Program-made: the position numbers and the translations under genes
Shown: positions 15,731 to 29,420 of the stretch, in pieces
How the letters are laid out: every line of letters begins with the position of its first letter
Position numbering within the stretch: position 1 is the first letter of the stretch
NCBI RefSeq assembly: GCF_000002995.4
Contig: NW_025062479.1
Coordinates: forward strand, 9,539,721-9,603,720
Origin: Brugia malayi
Lineage: Eukaryota; Nematoda; Chromadorea; Rhabditida; Onchocercidae
DNA length: 64,000 bases
Reading direction: 5' to 3'
Notes under the pieces: generated by a model
What the model saw: the letters and a program-made list of their open reading frames with translations, nothing else
Databases searched by the model: none
Told to the model about the DNA's origin: nothing

Positions 15731-17844
15731 TACAGTTCCTTGTCCTCATGCAACCTCAATTTACCGGGCTAATTTTAGGATATGTCTACTTTGTCACATA
15801 CCTTCCCTTTGTCCTCCCTTTTCTGATTCCTCCGTTCCCATCCTCTAGTTTTATGTTCAGTTTACTTTTCTCATTAATATTTTCTCCCTTATCTCATATA
15901 CTTATTTTACTCCTGTTGTCTTATTCTTTCTATAAGAATTAGCAATGTAAAAAATTTTATATAAATGAGAACAAGCATACATTTAAATGTTACATTTTAC
16001 ATTGTAGTTGAATAATTAACTGTAGTAATAAAGAAATAAAGATTTTTTTTTAAAAAAAGAAATCATTATAAATTTAATTGGAATGAAAAGGAAAAAGGAA
16101 AAAAATACATGAAAAGATAAGTCTTTTTTTTTCAACTTTATTTTTTTCTTACTTTTCTAAATTCTTTGCAGCATTTAATTTTATTTTAGGAGTGAAAACA
16201 GGAAAAAATGATTTATAATTAGTTCTTCGTCCTCATTGCAAAAGTTTCATTTGATTGTTTAGTAATTTTAGTTATATTGTGACAAAATAGCTGCTTGTCT
16301 TACTTTTTTTCTCTTTCATTGGTTTGTCTTTTCCTTCATTTTTCTTTCTCTTTTTTCTTAATTAACATTACATAACTGATGTTTTTTTTTAATTTCTTTT
16401 TTCCTAAAATTAAATTCGAAATTCCAGCAAATTTTTTGTTGGAATTTCATTAATGTTCTTTTTTTAAAGGCAAAATCAAATTAAGAAAAGTTCTATGAAT
16501 TTAAACAATTGTAATTTCAATTTATAATGTTCTGTTTTTCATTTTCTCTCTTGTTTTTCTCTTTTTTAATATATTTGTTTATTTGTTTTCCTGTATTTTC
16601 AGAATTTTAAAGACTGATACAGTTTTACAATAGCATAAACTAATAGTCATACATAATTCTCCATTATACCATGTATTTTATCTAATATCCGTCACTTATT
16701 ATTTCTTCCAGAATACAATTAATTGATTGTTCATGATTACAACAACAATTACAAATAAGGAAAATAAAAATTATTTTAAGTTTCCTTATTAAAATGTTCT
16801 ATAATAATTTCAACAATTTTATTAGTCAAATTAATTGATTATTTATTTCATTTTAAATCGAAAAACGCGAAAAGAAAGGAAAAGAAATATTCATTCGAAT
16901 TTGTTATGTAACTGACTAAATTTGTCTTTAGAGTTATTACTTTGTTTTCCAGAATTTAATGCAATAAAAAAAAATAAATAAATTGATAATTGTTTGGGAA
17001 AAAAGTATTTGAGCGGTAGAGAAGGCTTTAGTAAAAGAGAAAAAGAGAAAAAAAATATGTAATATAGGTCATTTTGTGAATGACACTGTGTGACTTAAAT
17101 TTAATATGGGCGCAAAAATCAACTGCACACTTCTATCAATGTTGTTGTCAAATTTAGTGTAATTAGTTTTGACATATAGAAAGAATTACAATTATAATTG
17201 TTGTTGTTTGCTTATGAATTAGGACAAATTTTGGAGAAAATATTCTTGTTTATTATTTCTTGATTAGGTTAAAGTTTTAGACTTTATTTCAATTTTAAAT
17301 TGTATAAAATTTTATGATTTTCTTATTTAAATTTAATTTTTACTTACAGTTATTATTATTTTAAATTTCCTACCCTATCAATGTAAAATATTTTAAATCT
17401 TAATTAGTTTACCTGTATCTGGTGAAGAAAAATTATTTTATCAGCGTTACTTAAGACTTGTGAAAAAAAAATTGTTGCGTGACTTTTGGTTTGGTGGTGA
17501 TCTATGATTGAGAAATAAAGAGTCATGTGATCTGTGAATGTTGTGTACCGAATGTTTTATAAGTGACCTAACTTTTTAGGTCCTAAAACTACTGATATTA
17601 TCGTTAATCATTACTGTACTTTTCTTAAATTTCTATTTATCATTTCTAGAATATTTCAGTAGATAATTTTAAATGAGAAATTACTTTAACAATGCAAAAA
17701 CCATTAATGTAGATTTGCTATAACAATTTTAACTTTATCGAATAGAAAAATAACAATCCGATCGAAAATAATGCTATCATTTTTAAGTTTGATTTATATA
17801 TGCCAAATATTAATTATAAAAATAATATAATGAATGAATTTTAG

Positions 17845-20800
17845 ATGGTACAGTTATTACTAGTTCTGCTATATTGCATAGTGTTAAGATGCGAAACGAA
17901 GGAGCTACATCTAACGACATCTGATGAGGGATATATGACTGTTATACAAGGTTTTGCTGCACGTCTTGAATGCATGCTTAATACTTGTGTTCGACATGCT
18001 TCTACTGTAAGTTTCAAAATTTTTTAATTGATTTTTCTTTTTTTGGATTTTCTTAAAAAAGTTTTTTTTTTTTTTTGATTTAAAAAAATTACTAATTTAG
18101 GAAAAGATATTTCTTAGGAGAGAAAATTTACACACAACAAACACTCAGATATTCGTGAATGATAGAAGATATTTCATTATTGCAGGTAATTTGGTTGAAA
18201 GATGATGTGCCAATATTTAATTCAACAAAATTTTTGGATAATTCCGGTGTGGACGCCAATTCTGTTTTGCTACAACATAATATTGAAACTGATAAGGATA
18301 AAGGTAGATATCTAAGTGGTCTAATTAACTAATCAGTTTTTGAGATGAAATAGAAAAAATTTTAAATATTCTAATTTGTTGAACCAAAAGCACTGCATCA
18401 TAGTAGGAGGTGCATGATAATGGTGCATGCTTTCAAAACAAATCTCATCTGATGATAAAAGGCGTAATAAAATTTAAAATCGTGATTCAAAATATTAATG
18501 TAAGCTATACGCGTGTTACATAAGTGCAAAAATGCAGAGATGATTTAGGATATAATTCAGAACATAGAAATCAGAAAAAAACTTTGAATTAAATGAAATC
18601 AGGAACTGAAATTAAAAGTTTGGAAGGAGTACTTCCTCGATGTTGTAGAAATTATGGTTAATACAAAAAGTAACTGAGATCATCAATTCATAAGTTAGCA
18701 AATATTAACTAATTGTTTGAGATACATTAACTGGTATATTACATTGTTTTTGAAATTTGCAAAAACAGACTGAACAAGGTAAGAATTTCAAAATGTGCTA
18801 TAAAAACAAAATTTTTACCCGAAATAATTGGTGCAATTTTCAGAATGTACGGGTAGTTGTTCAGATACCGACGCTTGCTCTGACGGGTCACATTGTATGG
18901 ACAATAAATGTTGTCAGTGTGCATCGGAAGATTTTACTCTTGTTTTGAAAAATCTTACATTTGAAGATGCAGGTCGTTATCGATGTCAAATATCGAATCA
19001 GCCTCAGCAGCTAGAATTTCAACTGGAAGTTCTCGGTATACTTTTAATGTCATAGTGTTTAGATGATAAGAGAATGTCTTTCGGGAAATTCAACAAATTT
19101 TCATATTGATAATGATGATAATAATGTAAAATCTTCAAAAAAACCTTCAGTGAAAAGTCGAAAATATAGTTAGATATTGTCAACCTTTGAAAATTATATG
19201 CATAGTCATAATAATGCATATGTCATTATTACATCAACATTTTTTCCACTTTTATGATTTGCTGCTTTTATTTTTTGAAGTTCAAACTTTGGCATAGCAT
19301 CAAATTATTTGCTGAAAGGAAGAGAAATTTCAGAGAGTGGATTAAAAGGCGGGTTTCATGAAAATATCAGTTACGATTACAGTAAATGCTGTGCAGAAAA
19401 AGGAATTTCACCGTTATGTCAGGCAATGTGTAAGCCAAGAGACATGCACATTCATCATTTCGACCCAACAAGGTAAACAACTGTTAATGATATCTTCGTG
19501 ATATTTTAAAGTTTATTTCGAAAAAGAAAAAGTTTGTGAAAGAAAAAAGATTTGTATTTCAGTTGCAAAACGGACGATTATAAAAATTTCTTATCATGTG
19601 CTACAGAAGGTGGTAACAGAAGTCATGTACAGTGCTGTAAAACACAGCTGGTGCCTTCGTTTTGCTACGATTTTTGTTCCGGAAATTTCCAAATGTTACG
19701 CAAATCTCATCGATTATGCTTATATTATCTCCCGGAAATATTTGAATGTTATAATCGCGCGTACTGTGAGTTTTCGTCACAATGGACCTAATTTTTGGGT
19801 CTATTTTCCTTTTATTTTAGAACTTTATTCTATAAATTGTATATTTTTTAGTGCCGTTTCCTGAGCATCCACAGGATTTAACTGTTAATGCGATTCGATC
19901 AGATGAGTTGCGTGTGTGCTGGCGTCCACCACAACCTCAAACATCGAACAAACATCTTGGAATTGATCATTATACTGTGTATTATAAGCAAATACCATCA
20001 TTTCCATTCTTGGGAGGAGATGAGTAAGTTTTTCACGTTAGGTTTATCATTTTACTTGATGTCTACCTGTCTATCTGTATTTAATTACTTGCTTCATTGC
20101 TTAGCTTAAATTGTTCCTTGGCTCTTCAAAAATGTAGCCCATGATTTCTGCAAATTTTTCCCTTTCATCGTTCCCTCTATTTAATATTCCTTTCATTTCT
20201 TTTCTTTTTAGCATTTAATTAACTCCTCATGAGCAACATTGCGATTACTTGGAAATCTTCAATATATCGAAAATCAAATATTGTATCATATCCTCAATTT
20301 TTGATAAGATAATATACGGAAGTTTTGTCACTTTCCATTAATTATACTTTACAATTGTTGCAGTGGAATACCTCTTTTATCGGGTGATTACGAAGAAAGC
20401 ATCCCAGGTGGAATGGCTGAGGATGATATCGCTGGCGATATTACACCATCTGACGTTGGATCCTTGAAACGTGGGAAACGACAGACATGGCTTTTTGTGA
20501 CACATGATTCATCTACAAACGATTCAACCGTTCGCGAATTCAAGTTTGATGAAGTAATGGAAGAATAGCTTAAGTGCTAATTTCTGTAATCATAATTTCC
20601 TATACAAGAAAAGAAATTATATCAAAAATGAATACCTTTATTGACAAACATGTGAGTCATTTGTCGTAAAAATCCACTAAAACAGAGTAAATATGAAAAA
20701 ACATATAATATTTAACAGAAATGAAAGCATGAAATTATAGGTAAATACGACGGACACGTGTGTTACATTAAAAGATTTACGCTCAGCAACACGTTACATA

Positions 20801-23800
20801 GTCTATGTAACAGCATCGAATGAATATGGCATGTCAGTACCGTCATCACGAGCTTTGGCTGCGACAAATGCGATTGTCACACCAATCAATTCAACACTAC
20901 CGCAGATCGAGCGTATTCCTTACTCGTTTGTTCAAATTTTTGTAGTACCACTGACTACGTCACTTAGAAGTATTGTTGAAGGTCGAAAAAGACTTCCGCT
21001 CTCAAACACCAAAATAACTTATCCTCTTTATAAGGAATTCAGTACTGGGAGGAAACCAGAAATAATTGTTCCGTGATAAAAGAAAAAAAGAGGAAAAAAA
21101 TATTCCATTTACCACAGGTATTCAATAATTCACGTTAGATCGAAGTTTATTTTTTTCTGATTAAGCTATGGAATTTTCGTTTTGTTTCAAGTGAAAACTT
21201 CAATATTTGAAAGTTTAGTTGCATTTGAGTAGAAAATCTTACTTTCAAGAAAATTCCCTTGTTCTGCTGTTGCATGCTACAAATTTACACTAATCTTTTG
21301 CTTTTTTCCCGTTTGGAAAACTTTTGCGTCGACGCTAACATTAGCTTATAACCGTCGACATCTTTTTACCTTTGTACACATTAGCATTATTGCAAAGCAT
21401 AAAATGCATGTAAAAAAAAAAATAAATCATCATAAGCTAGCTTTGCTAGCATTTTTCACGCTTAATTATTTAATTTTGCAATTAGCTTGAAGTTTAAGAA
21501 TAAATAAAATCATCATTTTGATGAAAATGGTACTAGTCGTAACAGTTTATGTTTAAACAGAATGTCATACTGAGTAAAAATTAATTATAAATGTAATGCA
21601 GTTGGCGATTTTCAAAATATTTTAAACACCAGTTTTGCATGCTTCCATAGTTGACCATCTATATTTACAACAATTTTAATTGACTTACACTGAAGATATT
21701 TTTGTTCAAAACGTAATACCTTAGGAGTCAGTACCTTTTTTTTTTTTTTTTTACTCCACTTTTCGTATTGTTGTGGTAGCATTGTAGAAAAATGAAGGCA
21801 CGCTTATAAAGTGTTTCTTTTTAGGATACCGATTAAAAGAATGAAGTGTTAGCATAAATACATGCTGTGCATATTGCACTTGAGATTACCGCTGTTTTGT
21901 CATTGTTAATAGCTTCATTTTCAATCAAACTTTTCCCTTTTGCTAGTGTTCAACAGTATTTTATTCTTTCACATCATTAATTTTTAGTGTATCAATTATC
22001 TTTCAACTAGAATTCAGGCCATTTTTTGCTTCCAATCTTAAAATTGAAGTTTTTATTGTGATTGTTCAGGAAAACTTTCATTATTTACCAAATGAACTTA
22101 TCCAACATCTTTTTTTTTCTTGAAGACTTATATTTATCAAGATCACGGACTTCTTTCATGATACTTGAAAATAAGTAAATGTAGACAGGTGTTATTAAAT
22201 ATAGATAATTATTATTGTATTAGATAGTATAAATATATATTTGGACGTCATCGTCCATCGTTTTCCATCAAGAATCCTTCTAGAGTGTTGCTCATCGAAC
22301 GGAGTATCACCGTACTGTGCTTCAAAAATGTGCGATGTACGAACTATTCCAAACGCCCTTGAAACGATTGCCATATCAACATCTTGTCGAACTGAATGGT
22401 CTAAAGTTAGTTTTGGTTTTTCTTAAGGTTTTGTTTTGTTTTTTTTTTTTTTTTTTTTTTAATTCTCATATCAAAAAGTTATTCTTGAATTATAAATTAT
22501 AAAACATTCGGGGAAATTTTTGGTGGAGGGCTAGTCCCACTCCATAAATATATTTTAATTTTTCTAGGTAAAGCTTTATATGAAACTTTATGTGGGTGAT
22601 TAACTTAATTCGAGATAAAATGGATCAATACTGGTTGAACTTATCTACTAAAAAGATTTCACAATCTTGGTAATATTCACAAGAGAATTGGGGAAGGACG
22701 ATTTTACTCCTTTATATTTAAAATTTTATAAGTGCAGGAAAAGCTGTCATGACATAAATAAACGCGTAGATACTAAAAACAGACGTGCATTTTGAAATTC
22801 AAATTCTTGTATGATTAATGATTGAAGGTGAGTCCGTGTCTTGCCGATGGACGTAATCACACGGATTGTTGTATTAAAAAGGGTGTACAGCATGACTGTT
22901 TAAAAATATGTGGTGGGGTTGCTGAACCTTTGACAATGCATTCATTATTGTGTCTCAATTTGGATATTGCTGCAATTTATCAGTGTTTACGACAAGGCTA
23001 CGGTATGCATTCTACATGTTATCATAACATCTAATTTTAATTCTGAAAATTTGCTGTGTGAATTTTGGTTCAAGCTTCCATGTGTTTTTAACACTAATGT
23101 AAATTAGTTTTTGGACTTTCCGAATTCATTTTCCATTTTGAATCTAAAGTGTGTTACTTTTCAGATACCCGACCTTCCCCACCTCAGAATGTAACTGTAA
23201 CAACTGTAACAGAAAATTCTGCTGAAGTTGAATGGACTGAACCAGCTGTAAATGCTCATCTTGTTGTTTCGTATTCACTCTTTTTGAGAAAGGATGATCG
23301 CAGCCCAAATGTCATAGAGGTGTACTGATTTGCTTTTTCACTAAAATCAGTGGACTAGTAGCAGATGGATTGAAGAGAGCGATGACTTCTACTGTATGTC
23401 TATGAGTAGCTGTTAATCCTACACCACTAGAATATGCGATAATGAAAATAATGGTAGTTCTAGGTGCTGTGGGATGATTTTGAAGGTTGCTGAAAAAGCA
23501 GTCAACTAGATCATTCGCAAATCAAATTATGAGTTACAGGTACATAATGTAACTTCACCGCATACTGAGTATGGCCTTACACCAGATACTGAATACACAG
23601 TCTATTTACAAAGTCATGGAACTACTGGTGATAGTTTGATGTCAACAGCTCAGGTTTTCTTCACACATCCTTTGGTATCATCCTTCTGTCCACATGGGGA
23701 ACCGTTATATGATCCAAATGGACACAGGTATTTCCTAATTCTTGGCTTTTTTGCTTTTGTAATCTTAAAATGAATCTTTCTAGCGAATGCTAACTCTTTC

Positions 23801-26800
23801 AGATATTATTGTGGTGCTGGCATACGAGACTGTCCACCTAATTATGACTGTGTGGTAGCTGGGACTTCCGAAACTGACACATTCTGCTGCTCGAAACGTT
23901 AGCAAATCTTTCCATAGCTTAGTATAGTAACTAAAAAAATCTCTAAAAAACTAAGAAGAATTCATTTTTATTCGGCGGAATTGCTATTGTATAAAACATA
24001 TGACGAAATTCTGAAACGTTCCTGTGAAGTGATACATTGTGATATCAATTCATAGAAATATTTAATAAGTACATAGCTCAGTTTGTGTTCTCTCTCATAA
24101 ATAATATTATAAATGTTATTTATAGTAGAGAACTGTATTGATCATTATTCAAGTTCCTTTTTTAACTAATAATCAGCACACAAAAGATTAACATTGTTGC
24201 TTATTTTTAGCCCTAAAAATCAATCTTGCAAAAGATTGCTGTCAACAACGGGGTGTTCCAGCAAATTGTTTATCTATGTGTTCTAACAGTACCCCACTGA
24301 CATTGGAGTGTTCGGAATATGGTGATATATGGGTTCAGTGTACTTCTGAAGGACATGATCATACTAGATGTTGTGCAGAATCAGGTGATTCTTTAAAAGC
24401 AAACTTAGATTTATAATTTTTGCGCTAATCATTTTTCTTTATACAATGAAGAGTTTTGCAGGTATACCCGATGAATGCATTTCGGCATGCAGACATCCAT
24501 TCACTTTTGAGAGAAGTTGTATAGAATATACTCCAGTGCTGGCTAAATGCTTTTCATGGCTCACAACAAATCTTCCTAGTGCAGTTGCAAATTTAGAAGT
24601 GACCTCTAGGAATTCGTCTTCAGTTATATTTTCATGGGATATACCATTGCAAAGGCCTGCAGATGTTTATCAAGTAACACTCGAGAAGAGCACCAGTGTA
24701 TTCAGGCAGGTTAGATTTCAACAACCTCAATTTGTTGTAATTTTAAAAACAATATAATGATATTTCTTGTATGTAATGTCGATCAATCCTACCATTTAAA
24801 TTCACTAGACTGTTGGATCAAAAAATGCAAGTAATGATATAGTTGCATATCAGACAGAGACATATATGTATTTCACGTAAGAAGCCCATGATTTTAGTCG
24901 TAAAGCATCTTATTTAATCCTCCAAATAGCTGGCACGTGAATGATTGAGGATAATACACCAATTTTTCCGGAAATATATTTCACTGCAAAAAAGAATAAA
25001 GCTAAAAGATTCCTTAAAAAAGAGTTAAAACCTAAAAGATTTTGTATTTCTTTAATTTTCCTTACATCATTTAGATTAATGTTACAACTAATTCTGCTCG
25101 TTTTGACGATCTGCAGCCAAGTACAAATTATACAGCCTTTGTGACAGCATTTAATAAGCATGGTTCGAGTCCTCCATCGTTCAAAATTTCTTTTGAAACG
25201 CTACCTGATAACGGTAAGTGTTTTGAAATGTTTTACATCAGCATATTTTTTCTTTTTTCAAATAAACAAAGACATTTTTAAGTAAAGATTTGAAAATTTG
25301 AAAAAATGTAATTAATTTTTTGCTATATTTTCTCTCACAAATTGATACGTTTTCAATTTTTTTTTTTTTTTTTTTTTTCAGAACAAAATGATAGACCAGT
25401 ACCGCCATTTGGGTTGCATATTGTGTGGAATCATGGACGACGTATAAATATAACATGGAATTGGAGTTCAGTTCGTTATAATGGACAAAGGATTACTGGT
25501 CCTGTAACATACACAGTTAATTATGTCTCAACTGGAAATGCATCTGTTTGGAATTCGGTACTACTTTCATAATCACATTTCTGCATCTTTATTCTAGGTA
25601 TTGGTATTAAATGTGTGTACTATATAGAGATTTCCTGTTAAATTAAAAAAAGAAAAAAAAAAAAACGATTAGAATTTGATTATAATAATAGAAGTGGAAA
25701 TTTTGTGATTAATTTTTTTATCGCTTATCATATTTTCAGGTTAAAACACAAAATATGTGGCATGTAATGGAAAATCTAACGATGAATTCTCTTTATGAAG
25801 TATACGTATATGTGAGTGATGGCAATTTGCAAAGCAGAAGTTCATCAGTTGTAACTGTGCTTGCTGCTCCAGGTATCTTCATTTCATTTATGTTACGGTA
25901 TTAATTTTGCTTTCAAATTGCACATTCTCCTCCTGTCTACTTGTTTCCTCATTTTAACCACAGTTTGATGGATGATTCTCACCAAGATTACTCGATGCAT
26001 AAAAGATTATCTTAGAAATAGGTGTTAATGATTTATGTAGAATATCTATTAAGTTTTGAAATTTCAATATTTTAAAACTGGACGACATAGTTAATGAATT
26101 CAACTTTGCTAAAATTTGAAGCAAAGATAGAATGCATCTAGGTGGATGCACGCACTTAATAATATCATTTTGATCAAGAGCGTTGTTCAAACTAAATAAC
26201 AGTATTGGAATTACTATTTAGAAATAAAATTTTCTAAATTGTCAAATTAGGCGCAAAGTGAAGTTTTTTTCCTATTCTCTCGATATCAAAAATAAATTTA
26301 GATGAATATTCCTTACCGGAACCGCAGATCACAATTACACCGGAGAATGCTAATCGAACCTATCGTGTGAATGAACAAATTGCTGTTAAATGTACCGTTC
26401 ACAGTGATCGAGTACTTAATTTGGATTTGTTAATTGGGAAGACATTGGTAATTAGCATATTGTTTCTTTCTTAAACAAATTCTTCACATCAGTCGGTGTT
26501 TAAAAGGTATATGCCATGATGCTGGAAGATTTTGTATTGGATCCTTAGCCATAATTGAGGCACAATTAGAATTTTTGTAAAAATATTACTACAGCTAATA
26601 AGTTAACTTAAGTTATTGTAATTAAATAGCATCCAACTGTGTAAAATTTTTAGGAGGAAAAAGTTGAGTAATTAAAATCGTTTATTAAATATTCAATCAT
26701 TTGAAATCCTCATGATATATTTGAAGCAAATTAAACCATGCGTTTAATTTTGTAGATACATAGTGAACCGTCAAAAATGACTGTCGAAACATTTTTAAAT

Positions 26801-29420
26801 GTAGCTGAAAACAATAATCTGATAACATGCACGGTTATGGACACTGATGGCCGTCAGAATCGTGCTCAAATGCATATTTTTGTACAATGTATGTTTTAAA
26901 ATATCCAAATTTTTTTGTATGTTTGAAAGAAATTTTAAACAAATGTGAAGGAATCATTTTCTACAATTTTGCATCATTTTACATAATGTATATTACATAC
27001 CATTCTCTTAAATTTTCTGAAATTATGAAATTAATAGAAAAAAAACATGCACACAAATTTTATTTAAATTTGCAGTTGGGCCCATAGTAAATATGGTAAC
27101 AGAACAGATCTATGCTTATGATGACCTATCAGCTGAAATCCAGTGCATCGTACAAGGTTATCCAGAACCCATGCTGGAGTGGCATTATCAAAAATCACCG
27201 AATGCTATTCGTACGGAACGCCTAAACGATCCGGTTCTTGTGAAGACGACAGCTTTAAATCAATATGTGCACACACTTCTTGTATGTTTTCTTGAAACAT
27301 TCTTTTTTTTCCTGATAAAATAACATACAGCTGGAGTTAAGAAAAGGCAAGATATAGTTTTCGGGAGTTTTCCATATATAGAAATTTAGAGTTTCTATTT
27401 TCAATGTTGCTTTCTTTCTATTGATTTCATCATAAACACTGAATAAACTATGTTCACTCTAATCTCGGTGTAAATATTATATGGTTCGTTTGAATCTTTG
27501 TCTTTTTGTTGGTTAACATTATTAGTCTCTTTGAAAAGACACTTTTGATTCTTTTAGATAAAGAATGTAACAGGTCGAAATGGAATATACTCTTGTAAAG
27601 CAGTTGGTGCAGATGGTACTGAGATTACAAAAAGTGCCGAATTGAACATTGCTAAAGCTGCCTTACCGTTGACACCTCGTTTCATATTACAGGTATCATA
27701 AAAAAAAATCATAAAGATTGCAATTTGTAATACAATTCTTAATTTACTGTTTATCCAAATGCGAAATATTGTTATGAAATTAGGAATTGTATTGCAGTGT
27801 TGTGTCGAAGCGAAGATTTCGGAAAAGTGCTTGCGTGTTTGTTCAGTAAACCCCGAAATTGATAGCGATTGTTCGGCTTTTTCAGAAGGTTTTTTTTTTT
27901 CCTCTTCCTTCATAAACTTCTAATTTATTTCGCAGATGCTGTAAAACTTCAAAATTATTTCCATGAAGTGAATTGATTATTTGTTGTGGGGTTTTTAATG
28001 AAGACCATATTTCAAGAACATCTTCACACGTCTTCTCTTCTAAGACAGTGGATTCAATGAAGTGATCCTTATTTTTTTTTTTTGTAGAAATGTTGTTTTA
28101 AGATTAAACAAATATTTTACTTGAAAAAATTGTAGACTTGCTACGATGTGCAAATGACGGTCGTGATCATCGGGCATGCTGCATGAAGACACGCATTCCA
28201 TCGGATTGCCTAGGTATGTGCAGCGGTAACAAAGTTTCGAACAATGCGTTATGCTCAATATTTGCACCAAGAGCTGTAGCCTGCATGATTAGGGGACATG
28301 AACGGGCCCCCTCACCTCCGACATTACTTCGTTATGAAAACGTTTCCCCTGATTCAATCAAGGTTAGTTCTATCTTTTGTATGAATTTTTAATCAAATTA
28401 ACCTTCAAAATTACACTTCAACATGAATTGTAGATAGTTCTAATGGAAAGAAATAGATTTTAGTAATCATCCAAGTGAATCCCACCTTCCGATCTTTCAT
28501 TGTTTTAATTTATCACTGAAGCGTAGATTGTACCATACTGGCCTATCATTACAGTGTACATGAAGAAACTTTCGCTCGCTATTCACATTTTGTGATCTAC
28601 TTTATTCCCGAATCACGATAATGTTAGATTTTTAGATATCCTGGAATGAAACAGAAGCTGACCCATATAAAGTATATGCTATTTATTACCGTCAGGAAAA
28701 CAGCAATGGAAACTTTACAGTTGTGAAAACTAGCAACACGGAAGTTGTTATAGACGGCCTCGATCCTAATACAAATTACGACCTTGCATTAGTCTCTGCG
28801 AATGCTCTCGGCCATTCACCATTTTTGGAAACAAAAATCATCAATACTTTCGGTAAAATCCATTATATTGTCAATTTTTAGTTCATCAGTTTTAAATTGG
28901 TGACTCTTGCCTTCATTAAGCTGAAAAAAATCTTCTTCACTTAAAAAATGATGGACCAGAATTGGTAATTATGTAATAGCCTTAAGCATTCATGTGTTTT
29001 TCATCCCAGTAAAACTAAACGTAGTGAGCTGAAAACTTGCCATCTTGCTGATAATACTAATAAAGTGACATTTAAACTTAATAAATACATTTAGGTCTAA
29101 CACGAAGTCATACATTCATTTCGGCATTTTTCTTTACATTTCTGGTGGCTGCGGCAGCATCATTTGTTGTATATACAATACGGACAAACGCTTGGTTAAG
29201 GGTAATCCAGAAACTTCATCGAAGTCAACCACTTTCAGACCGAGACCCATCAGTAGCTTTTGAAAATCCAGGTTATGGAACCGAAGTGCAGATCCGAGGA
29301 TTGGCACATTCGGATCCAATTGCAGCTACGGAATGGCAAAATGCTGATCTTGAAGTGGCGGATAATTTGCCTACGGAAGCTAACAATGGTATGAGGTACG
29401 CGAAACTGAATTCCTCCTAG
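17845..29420 (+). CDS. igdb-2: Ig / DB-module / FN3 single-pass surface protein (IgDB family)
   Basis: Likely a cell-surface adhesion or signalling protein. 26 exons: 17845-18006, 18186-18303, 18844-19035, 19298-19472, 19563-19765, 19852-20023, 20364-20553, 20741-20912, 22224-22405, 22828-23002, 23165-23319, 23540-23727, 23803-23897, 24211-24384, 24462-24709, 25075-25213, 25382-25557, 25740-25872, 26302-26447, 26756-26888, 27076-27281, 27558-27692, 27798-27888, 28136-28362, 28636-28852, 29095-29420; about 1509 residues. Order: signal peptide (1-16), Ig (25-155, DAGRYRC), DB (175-283, CC...GISPLC), FN3 with a long insert (285-450), DB (465-580), FN3, lustrin-type Cys module (683-727), DB (733-825), two FN3, two Ig, DB (1224-1310), FN3, one membrane helix (1409-1430), tail with FENPGYG. 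The layout is that of the nematode igdb proteins; the igdb-2 name is a best guess. The exon 8/9 junction is uncertain, and exon 10 follows an AAG acceptor. Phase closes exactly on the final stop. Confidence 0.9.

Larger units (their letters stand above)
7071..17844. other. 10.8-kb gene-poor AT-rich interval
   Basis: It begins with the 3' UTR of the acetyltransferase gene. No gene with family similarity was found on either strand. The block at about 8.1-9.7 kb is richer in G+C and has exon-like segments on the minus strand (see findings). The rest is homopolymer-rich DNA holding a probable MITE and three microsatellites, listed separately. Open stretches such as 14362-14724 are Phe/Leu-rich readings of poly(T) DNA and do not look like proteins. 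Confidence 0.6.

Noticed and set aside
24809..24876. Extra exon in the igdb-like gene
   Set aside because: It breaks phase with the next exon, while joining 24709 to 25075 gives an uninterrupted FN3 domain.
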